Below are positions 1 to 11,104 of a stretch of DNA of 64,000 nucleotides, piece after piece. Source of the DNA: Astrothelium macrocarpum. Lineage: Eukaryota > Ascomycota > Dothideomycetes > Trypetheliales > Trypetheliaceae. The position numbers and the translations under genes were made by a program. The DNA lies in the NCBI GenBank assembly GCA_021030915.1, contig JAGEMR010000095.1, positions 58,645 through 122,644 of the forward strand, given 5' to 3'. The notes under the pieces are model-generated. The model was not told where the DNA came from. It ran no database searches and worked only from the letters and a program-made list of their open reading frames with translations. The stretch's first letter is position 1, and each line of letters starts with the position of its first letter.

Positions 1-163
1 GAGGCAGAAGCATTTACGTTAGCTTTCACTAATTTCACTGTAAGAAAAAGAGGCGAGGGAAAATCATATAGAAAATAAAAGCGCAAGAATAGATTCGAGT
101 TTTTGGTCAATTGCTGTACCATCTGGCCGTCTTAAAAGTGCCCAAGAAGAATACGAATACTTT

Positions 164-1150
164 TTAAACAGTCATGCCTAGGAAAAGCCACCTATCGCTA
201 ATGATATTCTTATCCGCCCAAGTCTGGAGAGTGATAGGTCGGAAACCAACCCAGCCAAGGTCTTGATTGATTCTTTGGGCTTCAGGTACGGAGGTCAAAC
301 GATCAACAGCAATGACGAGACCGGAACAATTGAATTTGGTAGTATCGCAGAGTTCGAGAAGCGCGACAAGACTGGTTAGAATTAGTAGCCGCCCGAGATA
401 AGCCTATGGTTCTGTGAACGGTACCTATGCTTCAGTTCCTTCCCGACGACATCTGCATCAAAGAAGATCACAAGTGTCTTTTCGTGATGATCGTCTTCTG
501 CAATGAAGCCCCGGACGATAGCGTCGCTCTGGTAATCAAAAAATTCGACCCATTCTCGTACAGACGCTCGTGATTTCGAGACAACGATTGGCATCCGACT
601 GCTGCAGTCCGAAAGGATTTTGCCAGAATCCATATTCAGTCCTACGACATTTTCATCCTTCTCTCGACACTCCATATTATCTCTGTCTTCATGCCTCCCA
701 GGAAATCGCCGTATCCGGTTATGAGCGTCTTCAGACTTAGCGTATATTCTTGTTGTTGTACGCGATCCGTATTTGCCCATCTTGTTCTTCCCTAGAAAGA
801 CGGTGCGTAACGTCTCGCATAAGAGCCTCTGAACACCTTCTGCAATGGCGCGTGGAGCATCGTCCCCTTGATCCGCCGTTTTGACCACACCATTGCTGGT
901 ATTTGACAATTTTGTGCCGATTGGCGAGTTCAATGGATCAGGTGGCGGACCGAACAGTGAGGTAGGCAGTCGTGTCACCGAGCCGACCTCAAACCCGCCA
1001 CCCTAGCCCTCCTGGCCCGCAAGTAGTGTATTGAAAAGATTCGAGATTGGTAATGGCGACGTTGACAGTGGAGCAGGAAGCAAGAGTACGACTGGAATGA
1101 GCATAGCTATTACGGTAATTACTGAGACTGGGATTAGATTGAATCGCCAT
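164..1150 (-). CDS. Ornithine decarboxylase antizyme, made by +1 programmed frameshift
   Basis: Antizyme binds ornithine decarboxylase, targets it for ubiquitin-independent proteasomal degradation and limits polyamine uptake. ORF1 runs 1150-989 (53 codons, ATG, ends GTT TGA). A +1 shift skipping the T at 991 joins it to ORF2 (990-425, then 371-164 after a 53-nt intron at 372-424), giving about 310 aa. The C-terminal half carries the family signature: EWVEFFDYQSDAIVRGFI, then IFFDADVVGKELK, then LLELCD and VIAVDRLTSVPEAQ after the intron. ORF2 has no in-frame ATG before 780 and its own frame is closed upstream by TAG at 1003-1005, so it can hardly be reached except by shifting. Family assignment comes from conserved residues; the shift is inferred from frame geometry. 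Expected regulation: high polyamines raise frameshifting, as in other antizymes. Confidence 0.9.
989..994 (-). promoter_or_regulatory. Antizyme +1 frameshift site (GUU UGA)
   Basis: On the minus strand ORF1 reads CGG GTT TGA; slipping one base after GTT gives GAG GTC GGC, the open ORF2 frame. The UGA at the shift position is the hallmark of antizyme sites. The P-site codon is GUU here, whereas animals and fission yeast use UCC and budding yeast GCG. Position is inferred from frame change and the single overlap between the two frames. Confidence 0.75.
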
Positions 1151-1674
1151 TGCTTGAGAGGTACGTGGTGGTGTTTGGATGGAGTTGATGTATTGCTAGT
1201 AGGTGCGACAACTACTGGAGTTGTTGTTGAGAGAGAGGACTTGAGGCAACGTTCGGCTGTAGTGGGCTTTGCGAATGTGGTGCAAAAGTTTGGTTGGCTA
1301 AAAAAGCCAATTGGGGTTTCTCCTATCGCGGAGGCGGTCACGGAGAAACTGGCCTAGCGCTTTTTTACTATGAGCGTTGAATTATTTAATCATTCGCATA
1401 TCATTGGTGTCCCCATGTCCCAGCTTCATCTATTATACAGGAAAGAAATCACTTCGCAAGAGAGTTGCGGTTATTACAAGGGATATCGCCGTGAGCGTAC
1501 CCAACGACCGTGCCATAAGGGCCAGATCATACCGTCAACGCCAATAGGTAATGTGCTTTCGGAGGAAAAGAAACCATTTATCAATGATGGGTCGCTGCCG
1601 GCATTGCCGTCTTTCAGAATGAAAAGCTGATGTATCTCTGCAATTGCAAACTGTCCCGTGGACGGCCTTTTTTT
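1151..1674. other. Spacer upstream of antizyme
   Basis: This 524-bp stretch should hold the antizyme promoter and 5' leader and the 3' end of the hnRNP gene. Overlapping ORFs on both strands (for example minus 1341-1003) show no family resemblance and are treated as chance. No other element recognised. Confidence 0.5.
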
Positions 1675-4600
1675 TTATCCTCGTGCATATGGGTGAAAGC
1701 CACGATGTCCGCCTCTCATCCCACCACCACGGTAGTTTGCTCCCGGCTTACCTGCATTCTTTGGTCCAGTTGGCGCATTGGCAGGCGCTGAAGGGTTTCC
1801 TGCGCTGGGCTGTGGTGTGTTGTTCTGTCCACGATTGCCACGACCACCTCCACCCTGATACGGACTATTCTGCCTCCCTCCGTAGCCTCCACCTCCACCT
1901 CCACCCATATTGCCTCGAGATCCTTGGTTCGGGAAATTCGGTTGTGGGACGTCATCGTACATTCCCTCCCAAGAAGTAGGGCCGCCAGGTCCCGCTCCGC
2001 CGTAACCACCTTGTGACATGCGCTGTACTTGCTGACGTTCGTACTTTTGTTGTTCAAAAGCAAGCTGTTCTTGTGCCGTAAATCCAGGCCGTCCACCAGG
2101 GCCGCCATTCATAGGCGAAACCATGCCATTACCTCCAGGGCCAAAGTTTCCACCCATGCCACCTTGTGACATCATCTGATTCATCATTTGAGGGTTCATT
2201 TGTCCCATTCCACCTTGGCCGCCTGTAGGAGATTGAGGGTTTGGTGTATCACCGCGTTGCTGATTCTGTGCCTGCTGTTGCATGGCCATCATTTGCTGCA
2301 TCATTTGCGGATTCATCTGATTCATGCCGCCCATTCCACCCATGTTGGCACCATTCTGTTGCTGAGCCATGGCAGCAGCCATGTTCTGTTGCATCATCTG
2401 GAAATATTGCTGCATGCGTTGCCAGTATTGAGCCATCATTGCTGGACTCATGTTGTTATTTCCGTTAGAGCTTTGTCCTTGCTGGCTTCCCTGTTCATTA
2501 CTGAAGTTGCCTTGGTTGTTACCTTGGAAGTTACCCTTTTGTCGACCAAACTTGCGTTCTTCTTCTTCCTTTTGGAGGTTACCACGAGGCTGCGCCTTCT
2601 TGACCTCAATCATCTTGCCGTGAATCTCTAGTGGTTGCGCGAGCGTGCTATCAACAGCAGCCTCCGAATCGAACGTAACGAAACCGAAACCACGGGGACG
2701 TCCAGTGTCTTTGTCCATCATAAGAGTAGCATCGAGAACGCGACCAAACCGCATAAAGAAGTGTTTAAACTCTTGCTCTGTCGCTTCTTGACTAACTCCA
2801 CCAACAAATATTTTGGATGTACGTTCTTGTTCATCCCTAGGGATAGCACGCTTGGGATCAATCTGCGACTGGTTAGCGACTCATGTCCACGCCAAATGTT
2901 TTTGACGAATTACGCACGATTTTGCCATCTAGATAGTGCTCTTTGACCATCACAATGTTAACAGTCTTTGGGTCCTTGAATGTGAGAAAGCCGAAGCCTC
3001 TTGACCGTCCAGTTGCTCCGTCCCGCATGACAGTGCATTCCATAACCTCTCCAAATTGAGAAAAATAATCTTTCAATGATTCTTGAGAGTAGTTAGTCTC
3101 TGAATACTAGCAGATCCTGGTTAAGACCACTTACGATCTGTTGTCTCCCAATTGAGTCCGCCAATGAACATCTTCCTATTAGATCAACGATGGTCAGTAT
3201 GCTTGTTTCAGACGCCAAAATGTTGCACGAAAAGCAGGAGTACAAGGAAAAAAAGAACATGAAAAGAGAGTAAGAGACCCTTTCTGATAGCATGGATATA
3301 CAGGCACTGGATGTTGGCCGATAGTCGGTGAAGTTGTAGGTTTTTCCGGAATTGCAGTACGTTCTGTTTGTTTCTGATGATCCAGATCGTGTCCATTTTG
3401 ACGTTCATGAGCCAAAATATTGGGATTTGGGGACGTTGTATCAGTAATTTGTTTTTGGATAATACGCCTCGCCAGAAAGCAAATCTCTCGTTTCCAAAGC
3501 CGGAGTTCCCTGGGATCGTTAGGCCTGGGAGTCGCGTCCAGTCGCAGCAGCCCAGCAGATTGTATCCATGGCTGGATAGGGTAGTGTCGCGCGTTCTCAG
3601 TTTGACGAGGAACGAACCCGGAGGGAAGTCTTACACGGCAAAAAACACTACATCCGATCTCTGGCATTTTAACAGGATTGGTGGTCGATATGAGGGCTTC
3701 TATCGTGGAGGTTGTGGTTGTTTGAAGACTTTCACTGACGCGAGGGTGAAGAAACCAATCACGCCTCCTCTGAATTGTGATGCAAAGGCCACCGATTTTC
3801 CACCACGCGGACACCACCGCGATTAGGCACTCTGAAGCCAACGTAATTGGACGTTAAAAACCATCTTAACTGGACATTCGAAGGCAATGAGGGCTCGTAG
3901 CCACTTTTACCACACAAAGCATCCGTTGCAAAGGCACCATGAACGATCGAATGAAGCGCCTGTGTTTGCTATGAAGTCGAGTGCTAACGTAGGTAGGTAG
4001 ATGGGTACTGGATCTGAGCAATTGACTCTAAAGCCATGCGCCACTAGACGCTCAGACGCCAATTCCTTGTCCATTGTAGTCTGACTGCGATGCTGGTGCT
4101 GAAATATTATTTTCCATCCACACTAGGCTATGAAACAGTAGCAGTAGTGGTAGTAGATTTATTTCTGACCCTCATAATGGTGTATCTGAAGAGAAGTGGG
4201 TATACCAGCACAAGCAATCTCCAGGTTTGCCCCACTGCAGTTGTATCAACTTTGGCTCCAACACACCTCAACCCGGATCACGACGCGTTAGATTAGGCCA
4301 ATTAGATCTAACATAAGTGCTTTTCGCAACCAGCTCTGTGCGAGATGATGTATCGATGTTGTCCAACGAGCTTCCCAAGTTGTCTCTTCCTATTCTCATC
4401 TTCTGCTAGTTTTCTCGACTACCCAGGGGAATCAGGAATAGAACCAAGTAGGCTCAGCGCCAGATCTGACACGTCTCGGAACTACTAAGACATCGCTGTT
4501 CAAGGCCAGTGTGAAGTATATGTTGGCCTGCCTCTGCAGTCCTCTATACGACCGCTCATTTGAGTATCCACACCTCAGCACACTCCGCTTTGAACCCCGC

Positions 4601-5241
4601 CCTCGGTGGTCTGGCTCTCAAACTCCAGAATGTCGTGAGGAAATGATTTGATGTAAGCTTGATTTACCAGAGCCGTGCACTCTGCTCCTTTTCCACTCAA
4701 GGAAACTTACCGATCCACAAACATGCTTATCAAAGAGCCCGGTCCAATCTTATCTGTAGATACAAGGATATGAAGAGAAGGTAGAAAGGTCAATTGAAAG
4801 CATAAATGAAATCATCGCTTACCCATCCTCCTTTATACCAATAGGCTGTTCATCATTGTCGTAATTATATTGAACCGCTCCACTGATTCCGGCAGACGAT
4901 GCAGCTCCATTCATGTAGTTACTGGAGTCATCTCCAGTGATGCGGACGTCGTTATCATCGTCGGCATCAATGGTACTAGTGTTTGTTTGTTGAATTGGCT
5001 CAGCTGGTCGGCTGACTCGGTCCAGATGCGAGGCTACATCAGCAAGATCATCTACTAATGGCTCCGAGACACTTTGGGTAGGCTTGGGCGGTGCAGCATT
5101 GTCATCGTCGTAACTGCGTCAGAATAAGTAGCCGCATGGCACAGACATCGTAGCAGTCGCTGGAAGGTGCAGTCTCCTTCATAACATGGATACTTACAGG
5201 TCGTTGAAGAGATCTTCGTCGAGCTCGTCATTATCGGCCAT
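1675..5241 (-). CDS. Hrp1/Nab4-like hnRNP with two RRMs
   Basis: RNA-binding shuttling protein of the Hrp1 type, which in yeast is CF IB and acts in mRNA 3'-end cleavage and export. Model of five exons: 5241-5198, 5113-4823, 3175-3135, 3081-2918, 2862-1675 (575 aa). The N-terminus is acidic (MADNDELDEDLFNDL). RRM1 has RNP2 KMFIGGLNW and RNP1 RSRGFGFLTF; RRM2 has KIFVGGVS and RPRGFGFVTF, joined by the DPKRAIPRDEQ linker. The C-terminal 300 residues are Gln/Met/Gly rich with RGG-like ends (MRGGHRGF), a low-complexity region suited to condensates. Phases of all exons agree. The third intron (3176-4822) is 1647 nt, far longer than the others (53, 55, 84 nt). Confidence 0.88.
4711..4753 (-). other. 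Candidate poison exon in the long hnRNP intron
   Basis: A 43-nt stretch on the minus strand is flanked by a strong acceptor (TATCTACAG) and a perfect GTAAGT donor. Inclusion between exons 2 and 3 would shift frame and read GGA TAA at once, giving a premature stop. This is inference from splice signals only. Confidence 0.35.
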
Positions 5242-5913
5242 GATGAGCGCACTGTTACGGAAAGAATTGCGAAAGTGTGGAGAAGCGTGTGCAGTGCGCG
5301 ACGGTCGATACCAGCGAAAAACTAGGGTAACGGAGGCCTGACAAAGGCTAGATGGTCTTTGTTGTAGGAAGGCTCAGTGGCGAAAGTCGAGAGGAAAGAG
5401 TAGGTTCGAGTGGTGTGCAGAACAAGTAGCTGTCCACGTAAAGGATGCAGAGTGAGAAATAAGGGAGCTGGACAAGGTCGAGGGCAGGAAGTAAAGAGTT
5501 GGGTTGTTGCCCGCATCGCGAAAGCTAGAGTTAGCGTCTGATGATAATGGCTAGCCGCTGACTTAAGCAACACATGGATTGCCGGCCAATCAGCATCCTC
5601 TTGATTTGAAGGCTCGCCATAATGGAGTACCTGCTCTTTCAACACTTTGTACATGCCTCGTCATAGGCCAAGATGAGCTCCAAGAGGAGCCAACAGGTAT
5701 TCTGATGCTCATTAGGCGACCTGCCTTTCTGCGCTAATTTCAAAACAGGAAATGGTTCAGGTCGGTCCGTATAACATGTTATCACTCCTTTGTTGCTGCT
5801 CTCAAAGACGCCTTGCGGGATCAGTTGTGCTAACTAGCTGAGTCTGAGTCTCAACAGACCGCTCAGAGTAAGATCGCGCTTGGGAACAACGTCGAATCAC
5901 TGCTCTGACCTCC
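5242..5913. other. Divergent promoter region, hnRNP / Rab GAP
   Basis: This 672-bp space separates the starts of the Hrp1-like gene (minus) and the TBC gene (plus). A minus ORF here (5654-5322) has no recognisable features and I do not call it. Confidence 0.5.
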
Positions 5914-7710
5914 ATGCCCAGATCGACTTCGCCATTTTGGAGGAGCAATGCACCCTCTCTCCGACGCAACGCCTCTTCGACATCCAGCAGTGGGAAGGTG
6001 ATTGGAGCTTCTTACTCACATGCGGATATGTTGAATTTTGGCTCTTTGTAATGCACCTGAGTGCAGCATTCTCTTCATCCTTATTGACTACGAATAAGAT
6101 CCATCTCTGGCAATACTCGACCTCGCAGTCCACCTACAGTTACTCGGGAACAGAACTCTTCCTCCACTAAAAACTCTTCGACCTCTTCCCCTCCTCCGCG
6201 ACGGACTTATACTGGATTCCTCTCCGATACCAATAGAGCATGGACCGCAGATGAAGACGATGATGACGACGACGATTTGGGTTATGACGAAGAAGAGGAT
6301 GAATTTGGATTGCCCAGCATCGCTTCTATGAGGCGAAAAGACAAAAAGCTGGCAACGGTCCGGTCAAATGAGCTAGCTGGTGGTGTCTCTCCCAGTTATA
6401 GCAATGGCAACATCGGTCTATCCCCCAGTGGTTGGAGGATAGAAACTGGCGACATTGCCGAGGAAAGAGGAGTAATTCCAAGCTATCCGAGCCCAAAGAA
6501 GAGCGAAGGCAAGATTGTGAGACCGCAGTACAAAGAAATATTACAGGACCCTGCAAATGCCCTCCATTTGATCGACCATCCTCTGGTGCCTCCGGCTGCT
6601 ACTTCCAAAGAGCTTGAGGCACATTCTGCGCGCATTACGAGAATCAACAAATTCAAGCGTATTCTTCAAGCTACATCTATCAACCTGACCGAATTGCGTA
6701 GCTCAGCCTGGTCTGGCATTCCAGAGGAAGTTCGGGCCATGTCTTGGCAATTATTATTGGGCTATCTTCCAGCCAGCAGTGAAAGAAGGGTTGCAGCATT
6801 GGAAAGGAAACGAAAGGAATATCTTGATGGAGTTAGACAGGCATTTGAGCGGGGAACAGCTGGTAGTGAAGGCCCAGTAGCTCCAAATTCCATTGGACCC
6901 AGACCAGTCATCAACAAAGGTCGCGGACGCGGACTTGATGAAGCTATTTGGCACCAGATCAGTATTGATGTGCCGCGAACCAACCCACCCCTGGAGCTCT
7001 ACAGCTATGAAACTACTCAGCGATCACTTGAGCGGATACTATACGTCTGGGCAATTCGACATCCAGCAAGTGGCTATGTCCAAGGAATTAATGATCTGGT
7101 GACTCCATTCTGGCAAGTGTTTCTGAGCAGTTATATTGCGGATCCTGATATCGAATCTGGTATGGATCCTGGCCAGCTCCCCAAGCCGGTGTTGGATGCA
7201 GTTGAAGCAGACTCTTTCTGGTGCCTGACCAAATTATTGGATGGAATTCAAGACAACTACATTTTCGCTCAACCGGGAATTCAACGTCAAGTTGCGGCAT
7301 TGCGTGATCTCACTGCGAGGATTGACTCGACACTCGCCAAGCACCTCGAATCCGAAGGGGTTGAATTCATTCAATTCAGTTTTCGATGGATGAACTGTCT
7401 CTTAATGCGCGAAGTCAGTGTCAGAAATGTCATTCGCATGTGGGATACATATATGGCTGAAGAACAAGGCTTCTCCGAATTTCACCTCTATGTCTGTGCT
7501 GCTTTTCTGGTCAAATGGTCTGATAAGCTCACAAAAATGGATTTTTCGGAGATTATGATGTTTCTTCAAGCATTACCTACTCGGGAATGGACCGAAAAGG
7601 AAATTGAGTTATTGTTGAGCGAAGCGTTTATTTGGCAAAGTCTTTTCAAGGGAAGCAGCGCGCATTTGCGGGGCCCTAATGGTCAGTCGGCATCGAGTGG
7701 TTCAGGTTGA
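5914..7710 (+). CDS. TBC-domain Rab GTPase-activating protein, Gyp1-like
   Basis: Stimulates GTP hydrolysis by Rab/Ypt proteins; Gyp1 acts on Ypt1 at the Golgi. Exons 5914-6047 and 6099-7710 (51-nt intron) give 581 aa. The start ATG opens a Ser/Arg-rich tail that joins in frame to an acidic stretch (DEDDDDDDDLGYDEEEDEFG). The TBC domain covers roughly residues 240-540, beginning near SAWSGIPEEVR. Both catalytic fingers are present: the arginine finger ISIDVPR and the glutamine finger YVQGIND. Length and layout match fungal Gyp1 orthologues. The first exon is inferred from phase and splice signals; the long ORF is certain. Confidence 0.88.
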
Positions 7711-9305
7711 GCCAAGCTCGATGAGGCGATAAGAGAAAAGTAAACTCATACACTTATACCTGGCATTCGTTCCGAATCAAAGAGATCGTTGTTGCGCCTG
7801 GACTGCTTGGTACGAGCCAGTCGCCCCATAAACAGCCTTTCGATGTCAGACTCGAATGCCTTTTTACAGTCCAGGAAAAGCTTTTTGCAAATGGTCAAAA
7901 GTGCAAGCTAGCTGTATTGATGCTTGCAGAGACTGGAACACGATTTCAAGCATTTTACTTCTATGACAGCAGCCTTGGAGAATTTCCACGCATGCTGGCC
8001 AGTGCAACTACACAGACTTAACGCCCTTGCCACAGGAACGGGCCGCTAACTAACGCCAACTTCCTTTATCAATGACGGCCACTGTCTTTGGTGCTCCAGA
8101 GCTTGGTATCTTCTCAAAAGTCTTTCACAAACGAGCCTCGTCCAATGGATCAGTTGCACATCAGGGATCGAAATCACCCCTTGAGACTGGCCAACTGCTG
8201 TGTACGGCGAACGCCGTCCCACGTACTATTCGCCTAGCCTGTCTTGCGATTGCCAAAGGTCATTTAATGCCTAGACTTGGCCATTCCGTTGACCCTACTT
8301 GGAACGCGGATTTGATCACAAGGATGATCTAAAGACATGCAAATGACTCGCCTTGTCAACCTTGAAGGCTATATAATTCCTAATAGTATCAAGCGACACA
8401 CGCAATCAATTTTATTTAATATTACTGAGTCTATCTCCAGGGTGTCGTATGTACGTCCAATTGCCTTGCCATTCTGATTTTGCCACAACTCGCATTTATG
8501 ACCGTATTCCTGCAGTAGAGATGATAGTGTTGACGAATTTCCTTCACCACCCTGCTCATTGGAAGCCAGACCACTTTGACTGTCACCTGATCTCGCACCA
8601 GCTACTCACAGCTCGGAGCATTAACCGTTTGAGACTTCGTCGGTCACGTAGAATGTCGCCGATCAAGTTGGCTCAATCCTGAGAAAAATTTTATACCAGC
8701 AAAAGCAGAATGATCCGGACGTTCCGTCCATCTTGACAATTGTTCATGGCAGAGAGCGCGACCGGTCTTGACAAGACGTTTTCGTTTGGATTGAGGGACA
8801 AGGGGCACTTTGATCGCACGAAAGGTCTTCTGATGAAGAGAAGCGATGACTCTTTATGGCCAGCTCCCTTTGAATGTAACCTTTGGCGCGAATATTCAAC
8901 GAGCGACATCACAGGCTTCGTCAGTGCTTTGGTTCGGTTGAAATGCTTCGCACTTGGAATCGTTGTGAGTCGAACCCGCGTTCGCCTGGGGTTGCTATTC
9001 TGTATTGCTGAAGCGATTGGCTCTTATTTCAGGAGCGATCGAAAAATGCCCCTTGCTTCTTAGCCTATCCAAGAACCCAGTCCTCATGATGAACATCGAC
9101 ATTTCCTTGGTGGCTAAGCTACCCAGAACAAAAGACGGCATAGTGAAGACCGAAAATGCTCAGATTTTGGCAGCAGAGTTGCTCTTTGGTTTCTAGTGTG
9201 TACGGATGAAGCCAGGACAATTGATTCTTAGCCACCAAAATATCCACCGTGTTGTATCGGGAAGCCACAGAAGGTATGCATTACCAGCAGCACTCATGAA
9301 GAGCA
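7711..9305. other. Gene-poor 1.6-kb interval
   Basis: Several short plus ORFs (such as 8740-9063) lack codon-level or motif support. It probably contains the 3' UTR of the TBC gene. I see no RNA gene or repeat. Confidence 0.4.
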
Positions 9306-10067
9306 TCATTCTATTTTCCCATTCGGTGCGACTCCATCTGGTACCCACTTCCATTTATCGACCCAACCAACGACGGCATCCCAGTCTCGACATTGACGAG
9401 GAGGGCTATGATCAAACTCTAAATCCTGGCCCGTACTCACAAGCGTCAAATCTGCGTTGCACATGACTGACTGCCGCAAGTAATCCACACAATGCAACGT
9501 ATGGCGATAATATCTATCCTGCTCGCCAAGATTGGGGTTCAATTTTAGTAGCGAAGGATATGAGATGATCATCTCACGGATTCGAGCAACGCAGTGCAAT
9601 TGGTGAAAGGCATCAACCTGAAAGACACTCTCGCCAATGCTGGTATTTATCCCACTGATTTCAAGATTGTGGGTACTGGCGTAGGTAGATGGCAAAGAGA
9701 CGAGTCCGTTATTAGCACCTTTGGTAATGGAGGACCAGTAGGCATTCGCTTCGGGACTGGATTGAACCAACGACAGGTCCGAGATGTTTGCATTGAAGGT
9801 TTGTGAAATGTTATAAGCAGAAGGAAGGTCGGTAGGTGTTGTGGACAAGAAGAAGGGAATCAGTAAAAAGTGCCAGCACGCATATAAGAAAACGTGAGCA
9901 ATCTCGACGAAAAAGATGATCATGACTACAAGCCAAAAACATGATTGCATGGATTTTGAGGACCCTGTATTCGGCCTTTGTGGCCCTTCTTCAAAATCTT
10001 CATCGGATTCCTGCCTAGATGGAAGAAGAGCGTAACCGTCTTCGTCTTTGATTCGTGATCCAGCCAT
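9306..10067 (-). CDS. UstYa-like DUF3328 protein
   Basis: Single-exon, 253 aa. A cytosolic N-terminus of about 42 residues is followed by a transmembrane segment (about 43-75), then a lumenal domain holding the two family motifs HQLHC (155-159) and HTLHC (189-193, followed by VDYLRQ). UstYa-type proteins are copper-dependent oxidases that cyclise or oxidise peptides in fungal RiPP (ustiloxin/dikaritin) pathways, and relatives serve other toxin pathways. No precursor peptide, methyltransferase or P450 is adjacent, so its substrate is unknown and it may be a stand-alone homologue. Family assignment is firm, function inferred. Confidence 0.85.
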   Translation of the reverse strand: MAGSRIKDEDGYALLPSRQESDEDFEEGPQRPNTGSSKSMQSCFWLVVMIIFFVEIAHVFLYACWHFLLIPFFLSTTPTDLPSAYNISQTFNANISDLSLVQSSPEANAYWSSITKGANNGLVSLPSTYASTHNLEISGINTSIGESVFQVDAFHQLHCVARIREMIISYPSLLKLNPNLGEQDRYYRHTLHCVDYLRQSVMCNADLTLVSTGQDLEFDHSPPRQCRDWDAVVGWVDKWKWVPDGVAPNGKIE

Positions 10068-11104
10068 ATCAGTTGTGAGTGAGGGAGTTAGATTCGTCGA
10101 TACAACTCACGGGGGCTTCCAAGCATTTAAGAACTTAATTACACGTGCCGCGGTGGCCATCATAGTGCGCTAGTATCAATCATTCTGCTGCAAACCGTTG
10201 CACGTTACATCTTGTTTTGTCAAGGTCCACAAACGTTATGCGTGTAATTTTTGCTTGTAGACCGAACCGAATACGAACATGCCTCATCGACGGGAGTAAT
10301 TTTCTGACATGGAGTGTCTGTACGCTTACAAGAACCCATCACTCACGTTATTTCAACAAAAGGTTGATGACATTTGAATGGATTTGGGACGATTAGCTGA
10401 GACCAGTGTCGAGGTAGCGTTTGGTTGGAAGCCGAGGCTTGGCAAATTCTTGAAACATGCCTAGTAGCAACTAGACACATCAACATGGAGACCCTTGCAC
10501 CTAAGTTGATTGTAGCTCTAAATAGAGGAAACCCTGGGACGGGCTTAACGGAGCCAGGCTAACAACTTCATTCAAAGCCTGAGAGTAGCATGTAGCATGT
10601 TCATAGAGTTGATGATAGCTTAGCTGGCGTGGCTTCGTGTTCTGCAAACCCGTTGCGATACCGGGAAGTTGTGTATAAATCCCTGAGATTTGTACCCGAC
10701 TGGACTGCACAATCCGAAATAGAATCTCCTCATTACCCTCGATTTAAGACCGTCATGGATGACCATGGACAATAATTTCTATCTGAGAAAGGCTACTACG
10801 GTGTGCACTGAATTCTAATCGTAAAATCATAAGATTAAAAGCAAGAGAGACCCTAAAATCCCCGAGGAATGCAGTAGTGCATCGCCGCTAGTACATTCGA
10901 GAAAGATCAGGCCGACTGGATTCCAATGCCGCTGGGAGACGAAAACGCCAGGTTGTCCAAATCTAGTCTGGAAAAGACCTCACGGGCGCCATATTCAGCC
11001 AAGTCAATATCCTTTTCAATTTCTTCGACATTTGCCTAAACGCCGCGCCGAGGTTCGTCTCATTTGAGGGTGTGCTTCCTTTTGGTTGACCGTCATTCAA
11101 CATC
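10068..11104. other. Gene-free 1.0-kb interval
   Basis: Holds the UstYa-like gene's promoter side (near 10068) and the 3' flank of the DUF300 gene. A minus ORF at 11205-10963 overlaps the end of the DUF300 gene in another frame and is a shadow. Nothing else seen. Confidence 0.4.

Noticed and set aside
1003..1341. 112-codon minus ORF overlapping antizyme ORF1
   Set aside because: Different frame, no family match, and it ends before the antizyme core; it is the frame shadow left by the frameshift geometry.
3194..3841. 215-codon minus ORF inside the hnRNP intron
   Set aside because: No recognisable domain; it runs through a region that the RRM junction removes, and an overlapping plus ORF is equally long.
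8940..9030. B-box-like GGGTTCGACTC on the minus strand
   Set aside because: No pairing T-arm stem and no A-box at tRNA spacing.
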